DNA of 50,189 nt from Pseudomonadota bacterium (GTDB taxonomy: Bacteria; Pseudomonadota; Gammaproteobacteria; Steroidobacterales; Steroidobacteraceae): contig JAJYDK010000028.1 of NCBI GenBank assembly GCA_021777555.1, positions 1 to 50,189 of the forward strand, given 5' to 3'. The notes beneath the pieces are model-generated. The model did no database searches. It saw nothing but the letters and a program-made list of their open reading frames with translations, and was not told where the DNA came from. Of the stretch, positions 33,477 through 42,409 are shown in pieces. Both the position numbers and the translations under genes were made by a program. Position 1 is the first letter of the stretch; each line of letters begins with the position of its first letter.

Positions 33477-35078
33477 CTATGCCCTCCCGGTGGCCCCTGG
33501 CGGAGGCGGCAATCGGCCGAGCTCAGCCTCGAGCGCCAGCCCCAGGGTGAGGAGGTCGCGATCGGCGCCCCAGGGTCCGTCGAGCTCGATTGCCACGGGC
33601 AGGCCATCGTGGGTCAAACCTGCGGGCAACACCAGTCCCGGCAAGCCTGCGGTGCTGCCGGGCGCGATGTTGCGACTGATGGCCTCATCGAACAGCACGC
33701 GCCGTCCCCGGACTTCGACGTACATGTCTTCGTCCCGCGCCGAGCCTTTGATCGGCGGGGCCGGCAGGATCGTCGCCGGGAAAATGATGGCCGCAACACC
33801 GCTACGGGCAAAGTAGTCTCGATACAGCGCGTGCAGCGCGGGCAGGTGCACCTTCACGATCTGCTCGTACTGCGAGTCGGGTACGAAGCCCCTCCGTCCC
33901 GGTGTGATTGCAGGCTCTACCATCCGGCGAATGTCGGGACTCGCCTGCGCGACGAGCTGGTCGAAAGTCACACCCGTATGATAGTTCGCGAGATAGCGGG
34001 TCATGGCGGGCCGGAAGTCGTGGTTCTGGACCGGGTCCGTAGTGAGTTCAATGAGACGAGGCAGCTCAGGCAGCTCCCCTTCGACGAGCTCGACTCCCGC
34101 CCGGCGAAGCCTGTCGAGGGTGGCCGCGCCGATACGCTCCACTTCCGGATCGAGGTGCGTCCAGAAGAACGGGCGAATCACGCCGAGGCGCACTCCCTTC
34201 AGGGAGGGTGTCGATGCCTCGGCCGGACCCCCGGTCAGCACGGCATCGAACAGCAGCAGATCCGCGACCGCCCGAGCGTGTGGACCGAGTTGATCGAAGC
34301 GCGCGGTAATCGGTACTACGGCGGTCGTCGGATACCGGCCCGTCGTGGGACGGAATCCGGCGATCCCGCAAAGCGCTGCGGGGACCCGAATCGAGCCCTC
34401 GGTGTCCTCCGCCACCCCCAGCGGGGCCATACGGTAGGCAATGCAGGCGGCGGTTCCGCCGCTGCTGCCTCCGGGAATTCGAGCCGGGTCGTAGGGGTTA
34501 TGCACGGCGCCGAAGGTGTAGTTGTTGCTCGTCCAACCGTAGGAAAGCTCATGCAGGTTGTTCTTGCCAAGAACGATCGCGCCGTGATGGCGCAGTGCGC
34601 GCACCAGGGGGGCGTCCTCACGCGGCTGGAAATGGCGCAATGCCGGCGTTCCAGCGGTCGTCGGCAGGTCGTGCGTATTCACGCTGTCCTTGATCGCGAC
34701 GGGCAGACCATGCAGGCTCCCGAGCCTCGCGCCCGAGCGTCGCTTGCGGTCGCACTCGTGAGCGGCCTCGAGCACCAGCTCGGGCCGCAAGGTGATGAAT
34801 GCGTTGAGACTTGCTCCCGCCTCGCACTGGCGCAGCAGGGCGTGCGCATAAGCCTCCGCCTCGAGGTCCCCATGCGCGAGTGCGTCCACAGCATCTACTG
34901 CGGTTAGCGCTGCGAGATCCGTTCCTGCCACCTGCTGCCGCGGGAGCGCCGCAGCCTCATGCGATTCGACGGCTCCCGCCGGCCGGGCCGCGCCGAGCGA
35001 GCAAAGTGAAGCCGCGGTAACCTCCGTCAGGAACTGGCGACGGCTGATGCCGGTGCTGAGGTCAATGCGATTGGACAT
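33477..35078 (-). CDS. Tat-exported amidase (amidase signature family)
   Basis: An amide hydrolase with the Ser-Ser-Lys triad: K130 in LPVAIKDSVNTHDLP, S206 in GGSSGGTAACIAY and S229 in EDTEGSIRVPAALCG (the family usually has TDTGGS). The 533-residue product begins at the ATG at 35078 with GGAGG upstream. Residues 11-36 look like a Tat signal (SRRQFLTEVTAASLCSLGAA), so the enzyme is probably periplasmic. The substrate is unknown; within the island an amide of an amino or guanidino acid is a reasonable guess. It is the last gene of the island's minus-strand arm. Confidence 0.88.
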   Translation of the reverse strand: MSNRIDLSTGISRRQFLTEVTAASLCSLGAARPAGAVESHEAAALPRQQVAGTDLAALTAVDAVDALAHGDLEAEAYAHALLRQCEAGASLNAFITLRPELVLEAAHECDRKRRSGARLGSLHGLPVAIKDSVNTHDLPTTAGTPALRHFQPREDAPLVRALRHHGAIVLGKNNLHELSYGWTSNNYTFGAVHNPYDPARIPGGSSGGTAACIAYRMAPLGVAEDTEGSIRVPAALCGIAGFRPTTGRYPTTAVVPITARFDQLGPHARAVADLLLFDAVLTGGPAEASTPSLKGVRLGVIRPFFWTHLDPEVERIGAATLDRLRRAGVELVEGELPELPRLIELTTDPVQNHDFRPAMTRYLANYHTGVTFDQLVAQASPDIRRMVEPAITPGRRGFVPDSQYEQIVKVHLPALHALYRDYFARSGVAAIIFPATILPAPPIKGSARDEDMYVEVRGRRVLFDEAISRNIAPGSTAGLPGLVLPAGLTHDGLPVAIELDGPWGADRDLLTLGLALEAELGRLPPPPGATGRA

Positions 35079-35130
35079 GAGCGCCTCCGCTGTCGGGGAA
35101 CCGAGCTCGCGCTGATGCACTGCTGAGGCC

Positions 35131-36414
35131 TCACGGACTCAGCGCCTTCTCGAGCTTGCCGAGTCCCTCCTGCAAGGTGGCATCGGCGATGGTGAGCGGC
35201 AGCAGGATGCGGATGGTCTCGCCCTGCAATCCGCACGTAAGCACGATCAGCCCTTCCGCGAGCGCCCGCCGGGTCACGAGCTTGGCTCCCGCCCCGTCCA
35301 CCTCGCCGTCGGTGCCGCTCTTGAGGACGTCGAATCCGATCATCGCGCCGTAACCCCGCACATTGCCGATCGCGACTGCGCCGTCGCGCGCCGCCAGCGC
35401 TGCGAGGTGCTGCCGGATGCGCGTACCGATGACCTCCGCGCGCGCCAGCAGATTCTCCTCCTGGATCACATCCAACACCGCGAGCGCGGCGACGCAACCG
35501 ACTGGCGAGCCGCCGTAGGTGCCGCCGAGTCCGCCCGGCTCCACGGCATCCACCACGGCGGCGCGCCCCAACACGGCGGAGAGCGGAAAGCCTCCGGCAA
35601 GGGACTTGGCGAGGGTCACCAGGTCCGGCTCGACGCCCGAGTGCTCGACTGCGAACATCCGGCCCGTCCGCCCGAAGCCCGACTGGATCTCATCTGCGAT
35701 CAACAGGATGCCGTGGGTGTCGCAAACCCGGCGCAGCGCACGCAGCAGCTCCGGAGGCGCGACGTTGAATCCCCCTTCGCCCTGCACGGGCTCGATGATG
35801 ATGGCCGCCACGCGTTCCGGCTCGGTGTCGGTGCGCAGCACCAGGTCGAGGGCTCGCAGGCTCTCCTGCACGCCGATGCCCCGATGGGCGACCGGGAAGG
35901 GAATGCGGAATATTCCCGGCAGCGCCGCATCGAGTCCATGTTTGTAGGGCGTCGCCCGCCCCGTGAGCGCCATGCCGAGACTGGTGCGCCCGTGGAAAGC
36001 GCCACTGAATGCGATGACCGCCGCACGTCCCGTGGCGATACGCGCGATCTTCACGGCCGCTTCCACCGCTTCGACGCCCGTGGTCAACAGCAGGCTCTTG
36101 GCCGGACCCTTGAACGGCGCAATCGCGTTCAGCCGCTCGGCCAGACGGATGTAAGGCTCGTAGGCCATCACCTGGAACGAGGTGTGGGTGAAGCGCTCGA
36201 GCTGCGCCGCCACGGCCGCCATCACCCTTGGATGGCGATGTCCGGTGGCCAGCACGCCGATGCCACCGGCGAAATCGATGTAGCGGCGGCCCATTGAATC
36301 CCAGACCTCGGCATTCTCGGCGCGCACCGCGAACTCGGGGGTGGCGCTCGCCACGCCTCGCGCCACGGCGGCGGCGCGGCGGGCATTCAGCTGGGCGGTG
36401 TCTTGGGTTTCCAT
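35131..36414 (-). CDS. gabT: 4-aminobutyrate aminotransferase (GabT-like)
   Basis: A class III PLP aminotransferase of 427 residues. The PLP lysine is K270 in LVTLAKSLAGGFPL, the cofactor aspartate D241 is in LLIADEIQSGFGRTG, and IIIEPVQGEGGFNVAPPE contains the glutamate that in GABA transaminases directs the substrate half-reaction. AFSGAFHGRT and GGTYGGSPVGCVAAL also match GabT. It would convert GABA and 2-oxoglutarate to succinic semialdehyde and glutamate. Related omega-amino acids (5-aminovalerate, beta-alanine, homotaurine) cannot be excluded. No succinate-semialdehyde dehydrogenase is in the island. Confidence 0.88.
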   Translation of the reverse strand: METQDTAQLNARRAAAVARGVASATPEFAVRAENAEVWDSMGRRYIDFAGGIGVLATGHRHPRVMAAVAAQLERFTHTSFQVMAYEPYIRLAERLNAIAPFKGPAKSLLLTTGVEAVEAAVKIARIATGRAAVIAFSGAFHGRTSLGMALTGRATPYKHGLDAALPGIFRIPFPVAHRGIGVQESLRALDLVLRTDTEPERVAAIIIEPVQGEGGFNVAPPELLRALRRVCDTHGILLIADEIQSGFGRTGRMFAVEHSGVEPDLVTLAKSLAGGFPLSAVLGRAAVVDAVEPGGLGGTYGGSPVGCVAALAVLDVIQEENLLARAEVIGTRIRQHLAALAARDGAVAIGNVRGYGAMIGFDVLKSGTDGEVDGAGAKLVTRRALAEGLIVLTCGLQGETIRILLPLTIADATLQEGLGKLEKALSP

Positions 36415-36465
36415 GATGATCCCCTGTAAACGTGTGATACCAGAGACGCCCCGGAAGGACGCGCG

Positions 36466-38514
36466 CTATTCACGGTAGCGCGTCAGCGCCTCACCCAGGG
36501 CTTCGCGCAGCGGCTCCAGCCAGGGCTCGAAGTGTCGCCACTGAGTGAGCCCGTCGCGATAGATCGGCTGGCGGACCTGCTCGGAGCTCGCCGTCCTGAC
36601 GCTGCGCCGGGTCTCGTGGAATGAGACACAGGCAGGCTCGAACTCCAGGCCGCAGAACTCGAGCAGCAGTCGGACGCTTCCTTCCAGGTCGTCCACGACA
36701 TTCTCGTAATGGACCGTGAGAACCCGTCCGGGCAGGGCGGCGTGCCAGTGTCGCATGAGATCGAGGTACGTGCGGTAGTAGCGGGCGATGTCGCGCAGGT
36801 CGTAGGTGAACACCTGGCCCTGGGCGAACAGCTGCTTGAAGTTGCCGAAGCAGCACGCCATCGGCTCCCGCCGCACATCAATGATCTTTGCGTTCGGCAG
36901 CATGAGATGGATGAGACCGATGTGCCGGAAATTGTTCGGCATCTTGTCGATGAAGCGCGGTCGGCCCATGAGGCGGTATGCGCGGGAATCGCTCAGGTAC
37001 TTCTCGCCCAGACGGCGGAAGTCCTCCCCGGTCATGCTCGAGAGTATCCCGGGATAGCGCGAGTCGCGTCCCTGCAGCTGTGCCACCAGGCGCGGCACGT
37101 CGGCGAGCTCACGCGTGCCCTCGACCCGGGAGTGCGAGGCCAGAATCTGCTCGATCAGCGTGGAGCCGGCGCGGGGCAGACCCACGATGAAGATCGGATC
37201 GGCGGCCGGCGCGCCGCCGGCGCGGTGGCGGGCGAAGAGCGCAGGCGTGCAGACCTCGATCTGCAGGCGGGCATTGCGTTCGATGTGCTCAGGCTGATAG
37301 GCGCTCGATGCACGCCTGAGCGCATTGCCACGGCTGTAGTACTGGAAGGACTGCTGGTAGTCTTCGCGATCCTCGAGCGCCTTGCCGAGTGCGAAGCACA
37401 GGTGGCATCGGTCGTCGCCGGAGGTCGAAGCGCGGGCCTCCGCAGCGATCATCCGCGTGACTTCCTCGTCGGTAAAACGATAGGTCTTGAGATTGGCGAG
37501 GCTCCAGTAGGCGTCGCCGTAATCGTCCCGACACGACGCGGCGGTGCGATACTCCTCTATGGCCGCTTCGGTGAAGCCCTGTGTCTTCAGCAGGTGGGCA
37601 ATCGACAGATGCAGCTCCGCAGGCTGCGTCGCGCCTGCGAGCAGCTCCCGGTAGATCTCGATGGCTCGTTCGTGCCGGCCGAGCCCCACCTGAGTCATGG
37701 CATGGAGCGTTCGATGGCCACGGTGGGTTCGCTCGACGGCAAGCAGTTTCTCGGCCTGACTCTCCGCCTCGACATAGAGCTGACGCTTGAGGAGCACCTG
37801 CGCATAATCGAATCGCGCGGCATGGTAGTCCGGCGAGAGCTCCAAGACTCCTTCGAGCAGCAGCTGCGCGTCATCGAGGATGTCGCTCTCCATGCCGATA
37901 CGCGCGAGCAGACGCATCGCCTCGACGTGATGGCCGTTCTTGATCAGGAAGGCGCGAATGAGTTCCTCGGCCCGCGCGAGCTCGCCATCCGAGAACAGGG
38001 TGCTTGCCGTCACGATCTCGGCGGGTAGCTCGCGCAATCTGGCGGCCTGCGAGGCGGCCTGTGCGGCCTCCGCAGTCCGTCCGGTCATGCGGTACAGCCC
38101 CTCCAGCATGCTCCAGCTGACCGGCAGCGCCGGACTGATGCTCACGGCGCGTTGGAAGGCCTCGATCGCCTCGGGGGCCCGCCTGAGGGCGATGTGGCAG
38201 AAGCCCCGCTCTTGGTACAAGCGGCTGAAGCGCGGATGCAGATGCTCCAGCCGGGAGAGTGTCTCGAGGGCCGCGGAGACATCGCCGAGCCGGCGCTGCG
38301 CGTGCGCGCACGCGTAGAGAACGTCCCGGTTCTCCGGGACCGCAGCCAGGAGTGCCGCCGCTCCCGCCCGCGCCTCGGCAAACCGCTGCGCCTCGATCAG
38401 CCGACGCAGCCGCTGAACCTCGATTTCCACCGGCGACGGACCGGGCACGCTCCCGGTCTGGCACGGCGCCCCCGCCGGCGGCGCCTCGAGCCGCTCCTCA
38501 GAAATCGTATCCAT
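36466..38514 (-). CDS. TPR-repeat sulfotransferase-family protein
   Basis: A 682-residue protein with tetratricopeptide-type helical repeats over about residues 30-400 and a C-terminal sulfotransferase domain. The PAPS 5'-phosphosulfate loop is IFIVGLPRAGSTLIEQILAS (441-460), with RFIDKMPNNFRHIGLI and later IDVRREPMACCFGNFKQLF as the 3'-phosphate side. The ATG at 38514 lies within the end of the TonB receptor gene (17-base overlap), which indicates coupled translation. Similar TPR-sulfotransferases are often found beside TonB receptors, but their substrates are not known to me. Confidence 0.85.
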   Translation of the reverse strand: MDTISEERLEAPPAGAPCQTGSVPGPSPVEIEVQRLRRLIEAQRFAEARAGAAALLAAVPENRDVLYACAHAQRRLGDVSAALETLSRLEHLHPRFSRLYQERGFCHIALRRAPEAIEAFQRAVSISPALPVSWSMLEGLYRMTGRTAEAAQAASQAARLRELPAEIVTASTLFSDGELARAEELIRAFLIKNGHHVEAMRLLARIGMESDILDDAQLLLEGVLELSPDYHAARFDYAQVLLKRQLYVEAESQAEKLLAVERTHRGHRTLHAMTQVGLGRHERAIEIYRELLAGATQPAELHLSIAHLLKTQGFTEAAIEEYRTAASCRDDYGDAYWSLANLKTYRFTDEEVTRMIAAEARASTSGDDRCHLCFALGKALEDREDYQQSFQYYSRGNALRRASSAYQPEHIERNARLQIEVCTPALFARHRAGGAPAADPIFIVGLPRAGSTLIEQILASHSRVEGTRELADVPRLVAQLQGRDSRYPGILSSMTGEDFRRLGEKYLSDSRAYRLMGRPRFIDKMPNNFRHIGLIHLMLPNAKIIDVRREPMACCFGNFKQLFAQGQVFTYDLRDIARYYRTYLDLMRHWHAALPGRVLTVHYENVVDDLEGSVRLLLEFCGLEFEPACVSFHETRRSVRTASSEQVRQPIYRDGLTQWRHFEPWLEPLREALGEALTRYRE

Positions 38515-41296
38515 ACCTTACCCCGATCACCCTCGGTCTGATCGGTGTCTGCGCCACGATGAAATTGTCGGTACTGGTGAAGACGACCGCGTTCGAATTG
38601 GTGAGATTCTCCCCGTAGGCGGTGAGGGACCAGTGATCCTTCGACAGCCCGATGGAGGCATCGCAGGTCGTGTAGGCGGGGTCCTCGAACCTGATCCTCG
38701 CCGTCCCGACGGTCACACCCGGGACGAATGGCGGATTGGAGCCGGCCTGGGTGAAGGAATGCCCGGTATGCACCATCCCGAATTGCAAATGCCCCACCGC
38801 GCCGTTGAAGTATTGGAAGTAGGATGCGGTGGAGATCGGGAAGTCGTAGCGCAGGAGGAGCGTCAAGCGCATCGGCGGCGACTCGGCAGCCGGGGCGCCG
38901 CGCGGACCGAAGGGGTTGCCTGTCGGTCCGCAGCTGGTGGGCCCGGCCGGGCAGACCTCGGTGATCGGCTTGCCGAAGTTCGCACTCGCCGGATTGTTGT
39001 CGATGAGCGCCGGGGAGTTGGTCTGCTCGCTGCTGTTCCAGGCGCCCGATCCCTCGAGCTTCAGCCCGCGCCAGATCTGGGCGATGAACGAGGTTTCGGC
39101 ACCGTCGATGCGGAAGTTCTGGCCGTTGGTGTTGAAGAAGATGGTGCCGGTGAGGCCAGGATCGAAGAATTCGATCTGGACATTGTTCCAGTTCTCGCGA
39201 TAGAAGGAGGCGTTCCACTGGAAGTAGCGGTGGAACAGCTTCCAGTTCGTCTTCCAGCCGAGCTCGTAATTGTCGAGCTGGTCCGGCTTGTAGGACTCCG
39301 GAACGATGAGCTGCGGCACGCCGTCGGGACCGGGAGCATGCAGGGTGCCGGCGTTGTTGAAGCCGCCCGGACGGAATCCCTGGGAGAAGGTGAAGTACGT
39401 CAGGATGTGCTGGGAATTGCCGAACAGGACCGGATTGATATGCCAGGAGAGGTTCGCCTGGTAGCGCCAGCCCTGCTCGGTGTCCCTGAGATTCTGTGCG
39501 CTCATGTCGATCGAATAGGCGGGGTTGTGACAGCCTCCCGGCGGGACTCCGCCCTCGAAGCACCCGAAACCGACCAGAGCGCTGCCGGCGGCGCTGTTCA
39601 GGAAGAGGAAGTGCCGGGCGCCTCCCGTCAACGTCAGGTGGTGAGTCAGGTCGAAGCTGACCGAGGCGAATTCCGCGACCTGGCGCTCCTCGCGCATGGC
39701 GTCCAGGCCAAAGGCGGTGCTGCTGGTCTGGAGTCCGGGGTACTTGGCGTAGCCCGGAAACGTGCCCTCAACCGCCAGGCAGCCCGTATTGCCCGGGGTT
39801 CCCGCTGGCCCATTCGAGGTGCACGGGGGCACGGTCCGGTAAAGGTCCTGAGTCTGGTCGTAAATGGTGTTGGATTCCTCGAATAGGCCCACGATGCCGC
39901 GCAGGCGCCAGGACGCGGGGGTCTGAACCCGCACCTCGTGCTGCCAGTGCCGATCCTGCTGATTCGATATCACGGGCGCCACGGCAGAAAAGCAGGTGGA
40001 CTGCAGGCTGCTGTCCCCGCCGCTCCCGGGGCCGTAGCACTCGTAGTAATCGCCGTAGACGCCGCGCGCATAACTCGTGTAGTCGGCCTCGGTCTCGAGG
40101 TTGCGAGTGAGCAGGCCACCGGTGTAAATGAGGCTCAGGGGCCCGGCTTTGCCCTTGAGCGTCCACGCGGTATTCGAGTCCCTCTCGTCGTGGTACGTCG
40201 GGGTGAACAGCACGACCTCGAGCGGATTGAGCGGCTGGCCGTCCGGCGCGTTCGGGTACTGGAAGAACACCCCCTCGGCGTCGAGGCTCTGCCACATCTG
40301 CGTGACCAGGAAGCTCCAGTCGTCATTGATTTGATAGAGCGCCTCGATCCGCCCACCCTGGTAGCTGACCGGATTGATGTGGTTTCTCGTCAGGTCCACG
40401 TTGTTGGCAACGGGGCTTCCGGGAGGCACGCAATAGCCGCTGTTTACGCCCCCGTCCGGGCATTGCCCGTTGACGGCCGGGTAGTTCGCGTAGTGGATGC
40501 CGATGTCTGTGTCATGACGGGTGAAGGTTCCCGGCACGTTGTTGATGTAACCGCCGCGGCGGTCGCTGTACGCCACGAAGCGCATGGCCATGCGATGCGC
40601 AATGATCGGCAGGTTGAGGACGCCGGTGACCGCGGTATTCGGATCGCCGTGCGCAGTGGTGCCATAGTCGCCACTGAAGTTTCCCTTCATCACGTCGAGC
40701 TCGGGCTTGTTGGTGATGTAGCGGATCGCGCCCGCCTCGGCGCCCGAGCCGAACAGGGTGCCCTGCGGGCCCTCCAGCACCTCGATGCGGTTCATGTCCA
40801 CCGCGTAGATGTCCATGTTCTGGTTCGGCATCTGAACGGACTGATTGTCCAGGTACACGGCGACGTTCGGCCAGGGAGCCGTGTAGCCACTGAACTGGGT
40901 GGCTTGGGAGCCGGTGCCGATGCCGCGGATGAAGATCTCGTTCTGGCCCGGACCGTTGTCCGCGGAGGTGAGATTCGGCAACATCCTGACGTAATCCTGG
41001 AACGAGGAGATATGCAACTGCTGCAACGCGCGCCCGGTGAGGGCCTGCATCGTGATCGGTACGCTCTGTATGTTCTCGCTGCGCCGAGTGGCGGTGACGA
41101 TGATCTCCGTGAGCCCCGCGGAGGCGGCGCGGCCGCCCGAAGCGCTGCCGTCAGTCCCGGCGGGGGTGGCGTGCGCATGCGAGGCCGAAGGAGGCGCGGC
41201 GGGGGTGCCCCGCTCGGGTGCCGGCAGGCCGGCGATCGCTTGGAAGGATACGCCGCTCAGGATGGCGGCGACCGCATAAGAGACCTTCGATTTCAT
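38498..41296 (-). CDS. TonB-dependent outer-membrane receptor
   Basis: A 932-residue receptor. A signal peptide (MKSKVSYAVAAILSGVSFQAIA) is followed by a TonB-box-like LTEIIVTATRRSENIQSVPI, a plug domain to about residue 200 (SADNGPGQNEIFIRGIG, LEGPQGTLFGSGAEAGAIRY), and a beta-barrel that ends with GVRYGYDF, an aromatic terminus typical of barrels. The start has GGAGG upstream. It imports a large or scarce substrate across the outer membrane. The plug resembles the group often annotated as ferrichrome/siderophore- or oligosaccharide-type receptors, and I cannot name the ligand. No iron-box match is evident at 41297-41491. Confidence 0.93.
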   Translation of the reverse strand: MKSKVSYAVAAILSGVSFQAIAGLPAPERGTPAAPPSASHAHATPAGTDGSASGGRAASAGLTEIIVTATRRSENIQSVPITMQALTGRALQQLHISSFQDYVRMLPNLTSADNGPGQNEIFIRGIGTGSQATQFSGYTAPWPNVAVYLDNQSVQMPNQNMDIYAVDMNRIEVLEGPQGTLFGSGAEAGAIRYITNKPELDVMKGNFSGDYGTTAHGDPNTAVTGVLNLPIIAHRMAMRFVAYSDRRGGYINNVPGTFTRHDTDIGIHYANYPAVNGQCPDGGVNSGYCVPPGSPVANNVDLTRNHINPVSYQGGRIEALYQINDDWSFLVTQMWQSLDAEGVFFQYPNAPDGQPLNPLEVVLFTPTYHDERDSNTAWTLKGKAGPLSLIYTGGLLTRNLETEADYTSYARGVYGDYYECYGPGSGGDSSLQSTCFSAVAPVISNQQDRHWQHEVRVQTPASWRLRGIVGLFEESNTIYDQTQDLYRTVPPCTSNGPAGTPGNTGCLAVEGTFPGYAKYPGLQTSSTAFGLDAMREERQVAEFASVSFDLTHHLTLTGGARHFLFLNSAAGSALVGFGCFEGGVPPGGCHNPAYSIDMSAQNLRDTEQGWRYQANLSWHINPVLFGNSQHILTYFTFSQGFRPGGFNNAGTLHAPGPDGVPQLIVPESYKPDQLDNYELGWKTNWKLFHRYFQWNASFYRENWNNVQIEFFDPGLTGTIFFNTNGQNFRIDGAETSFIAQIWRGLKLEGSGAWNSSEQTNSPALIDNNPASANFGKPITEVCPAGPTSCGPTGNPFGPRGAPAAESPPMRLTLLLRYDFPISTASYFQYFNGAVGHLQFGMVHTGHSFTQAGSNPPFVPGVTVGTARIRFEDPAYTTCDASIGLSKDHWSLTAYGENLTNSNAVVFTSTDNFIVAQTPIRPRVIGVRYGYDF

Positions 41297-41491
41297 GGCA
41301 AACCCTCCGAAATGACATTCTTGTGGGCCGAGCCGAATCTTTGATCACTTGCAAGCTGAAACTGGCACCCGCTGGCGAATATTGAATGGATCCATCAGGA
41401 GTCTGTTGGCGCGATCCGGACGCTGAATCTATGCTCGTCTACTGCAGGCGCTGATGTCGGTGTAGTACATGCGCCAAGACCGGACGCCCCT

Positions 41492-42115
41492 TCAGTAGCT
41501 CGGCGGCGTGATGGCCCATACGACCTCGGCTTCGTCCGGTCCCGGATTGCGGTATCGATGCGGACGCGTGCTCTCGAAACCAAAGCTGTCGCCGGTCTCG
41601 AGCAGCACGCTCTGGCCGTCCACCCATAGCTCGAGGCGGCCACGCACGATCATTCCGGCCTCCTCGCTCGAATGCGAGTACGGTTCCTCACCCGAGGTCG
41701 CGCCGGGCGCGAGGCGGCACAGCACCAACTCGAGGCTCCCCTTGAGCGAAGGACTGAGCAACTCATCCACGATGCCCGTCGAATAGTTGATCCGCCGTCG
41801 CCGCGAGCGGCGAACCACGAGGCCGCGCTCCTGCGGATGCACTGCGTCCGCCTCGAAGAACCAGCCGATGGTGACCCCGAGGGACTGCGCAATCGACATC
41901 AGCGCCTTGATGGAGGGCACCGCCTTCTGCCGCTCCACCATGCTCAGGTATCCGGTCGACAGGCCGCTCGAGGCGGCGAGCTGGATCAGCGTCAGGTTGC
42001 GCGCCTTGCGCAACCCACGGATCTCGGTGCCCAGATGACTCGGCGTGGCTTCGGGGGCCTCTGAGGCTTCGGATTGCGGCGGCTGAGTCAGTGCGCGGGC
42101 GTACCGGCTACTCAT
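41492..42115 (-). CDS. XRE-family regulator with cupin domain (PuuR-like)
   Basis: A 207-residue regulator. Helix-turn-helix residues run from about 30 to 85 (GTEIRGLRKARNLTLIQLAA, GLSTGYLSMVERQKAVPSI), and a C-terminal cupin from about 130 to 205 (EEPYSHSSEEAGMIVRGRLE, VLLETGDSFGFESTRPHRYR). This architecture is shared by PuuR, the repressor of putrescine-to-GABA catabolism, and by many amino-acid catabolic regulators. The cupin probably senses the inducer. It is the first gene of the minus arm and divergent from the flavoprotein gene, so it is the obvious candidate regulator of both arms. Confidence 0.9.
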   Translation of the reverse strand: MSSRYARALTQPPQSEASEAPEATPSHLGTEIRGLRKARNLTLIQLAASSGLSTGYLSMVERQKAVPSIKALMSIAQSLGVTIGWFFEADAVHPQERGLVVRRSRRRRINYSTGIVDELLSPSLKGSLELVLCRLAPGATSGEEPYSHSSEEAGMIVRGRLELWVDGQSVLLETGDSFGFESTRPHRYRNPGPDEAEVVWAITPPSY

Positions 42116-42409
42116 GTTCTCGGATCATCGTGGACCATCACTGCTCGTCTGAATGCCAACGTTCCCCCCGATTGGCTGCCATTTACCCCCTGCGTGAGAC
42201 CCCATGGGAACGGCATCACCCCCCCCACGCTGAAATCCCGGCCACAGCATAACGCGCACAACCCCATGTCAGCGTTCGAGTTTCACCCGGCCGCAGCCAG
42301 TTCGCCCGGATCGTATTGATATCAGAGTGAAATTCCGGGGTCTGAATTTCAATAATATTATGGTAAAGTATGACAAATTATTTATCAAGCGAACCTGGGT
42401 GGGGTCACC
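42116..42409. promoter_or_regulatory. Central divergent control region of the island
   Basis: About 294 bases between the regulator and the flavoprotein gene. The right third is strikingly AT-rich compared with the surroundings. It contains an exact inverted repeat GAAATTC-N8-GAATTTC (42329-42350) and the palindrome ATAATATTAT (42352-42361), followed by AT-rich sequence (TATGGTAAAGTATGAC) that could hold a promoter. These sit 50-80 bases before the GTG at 42410 and are the likely binding sites of the XRE-cupin regulator. Confidence 0.5.
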
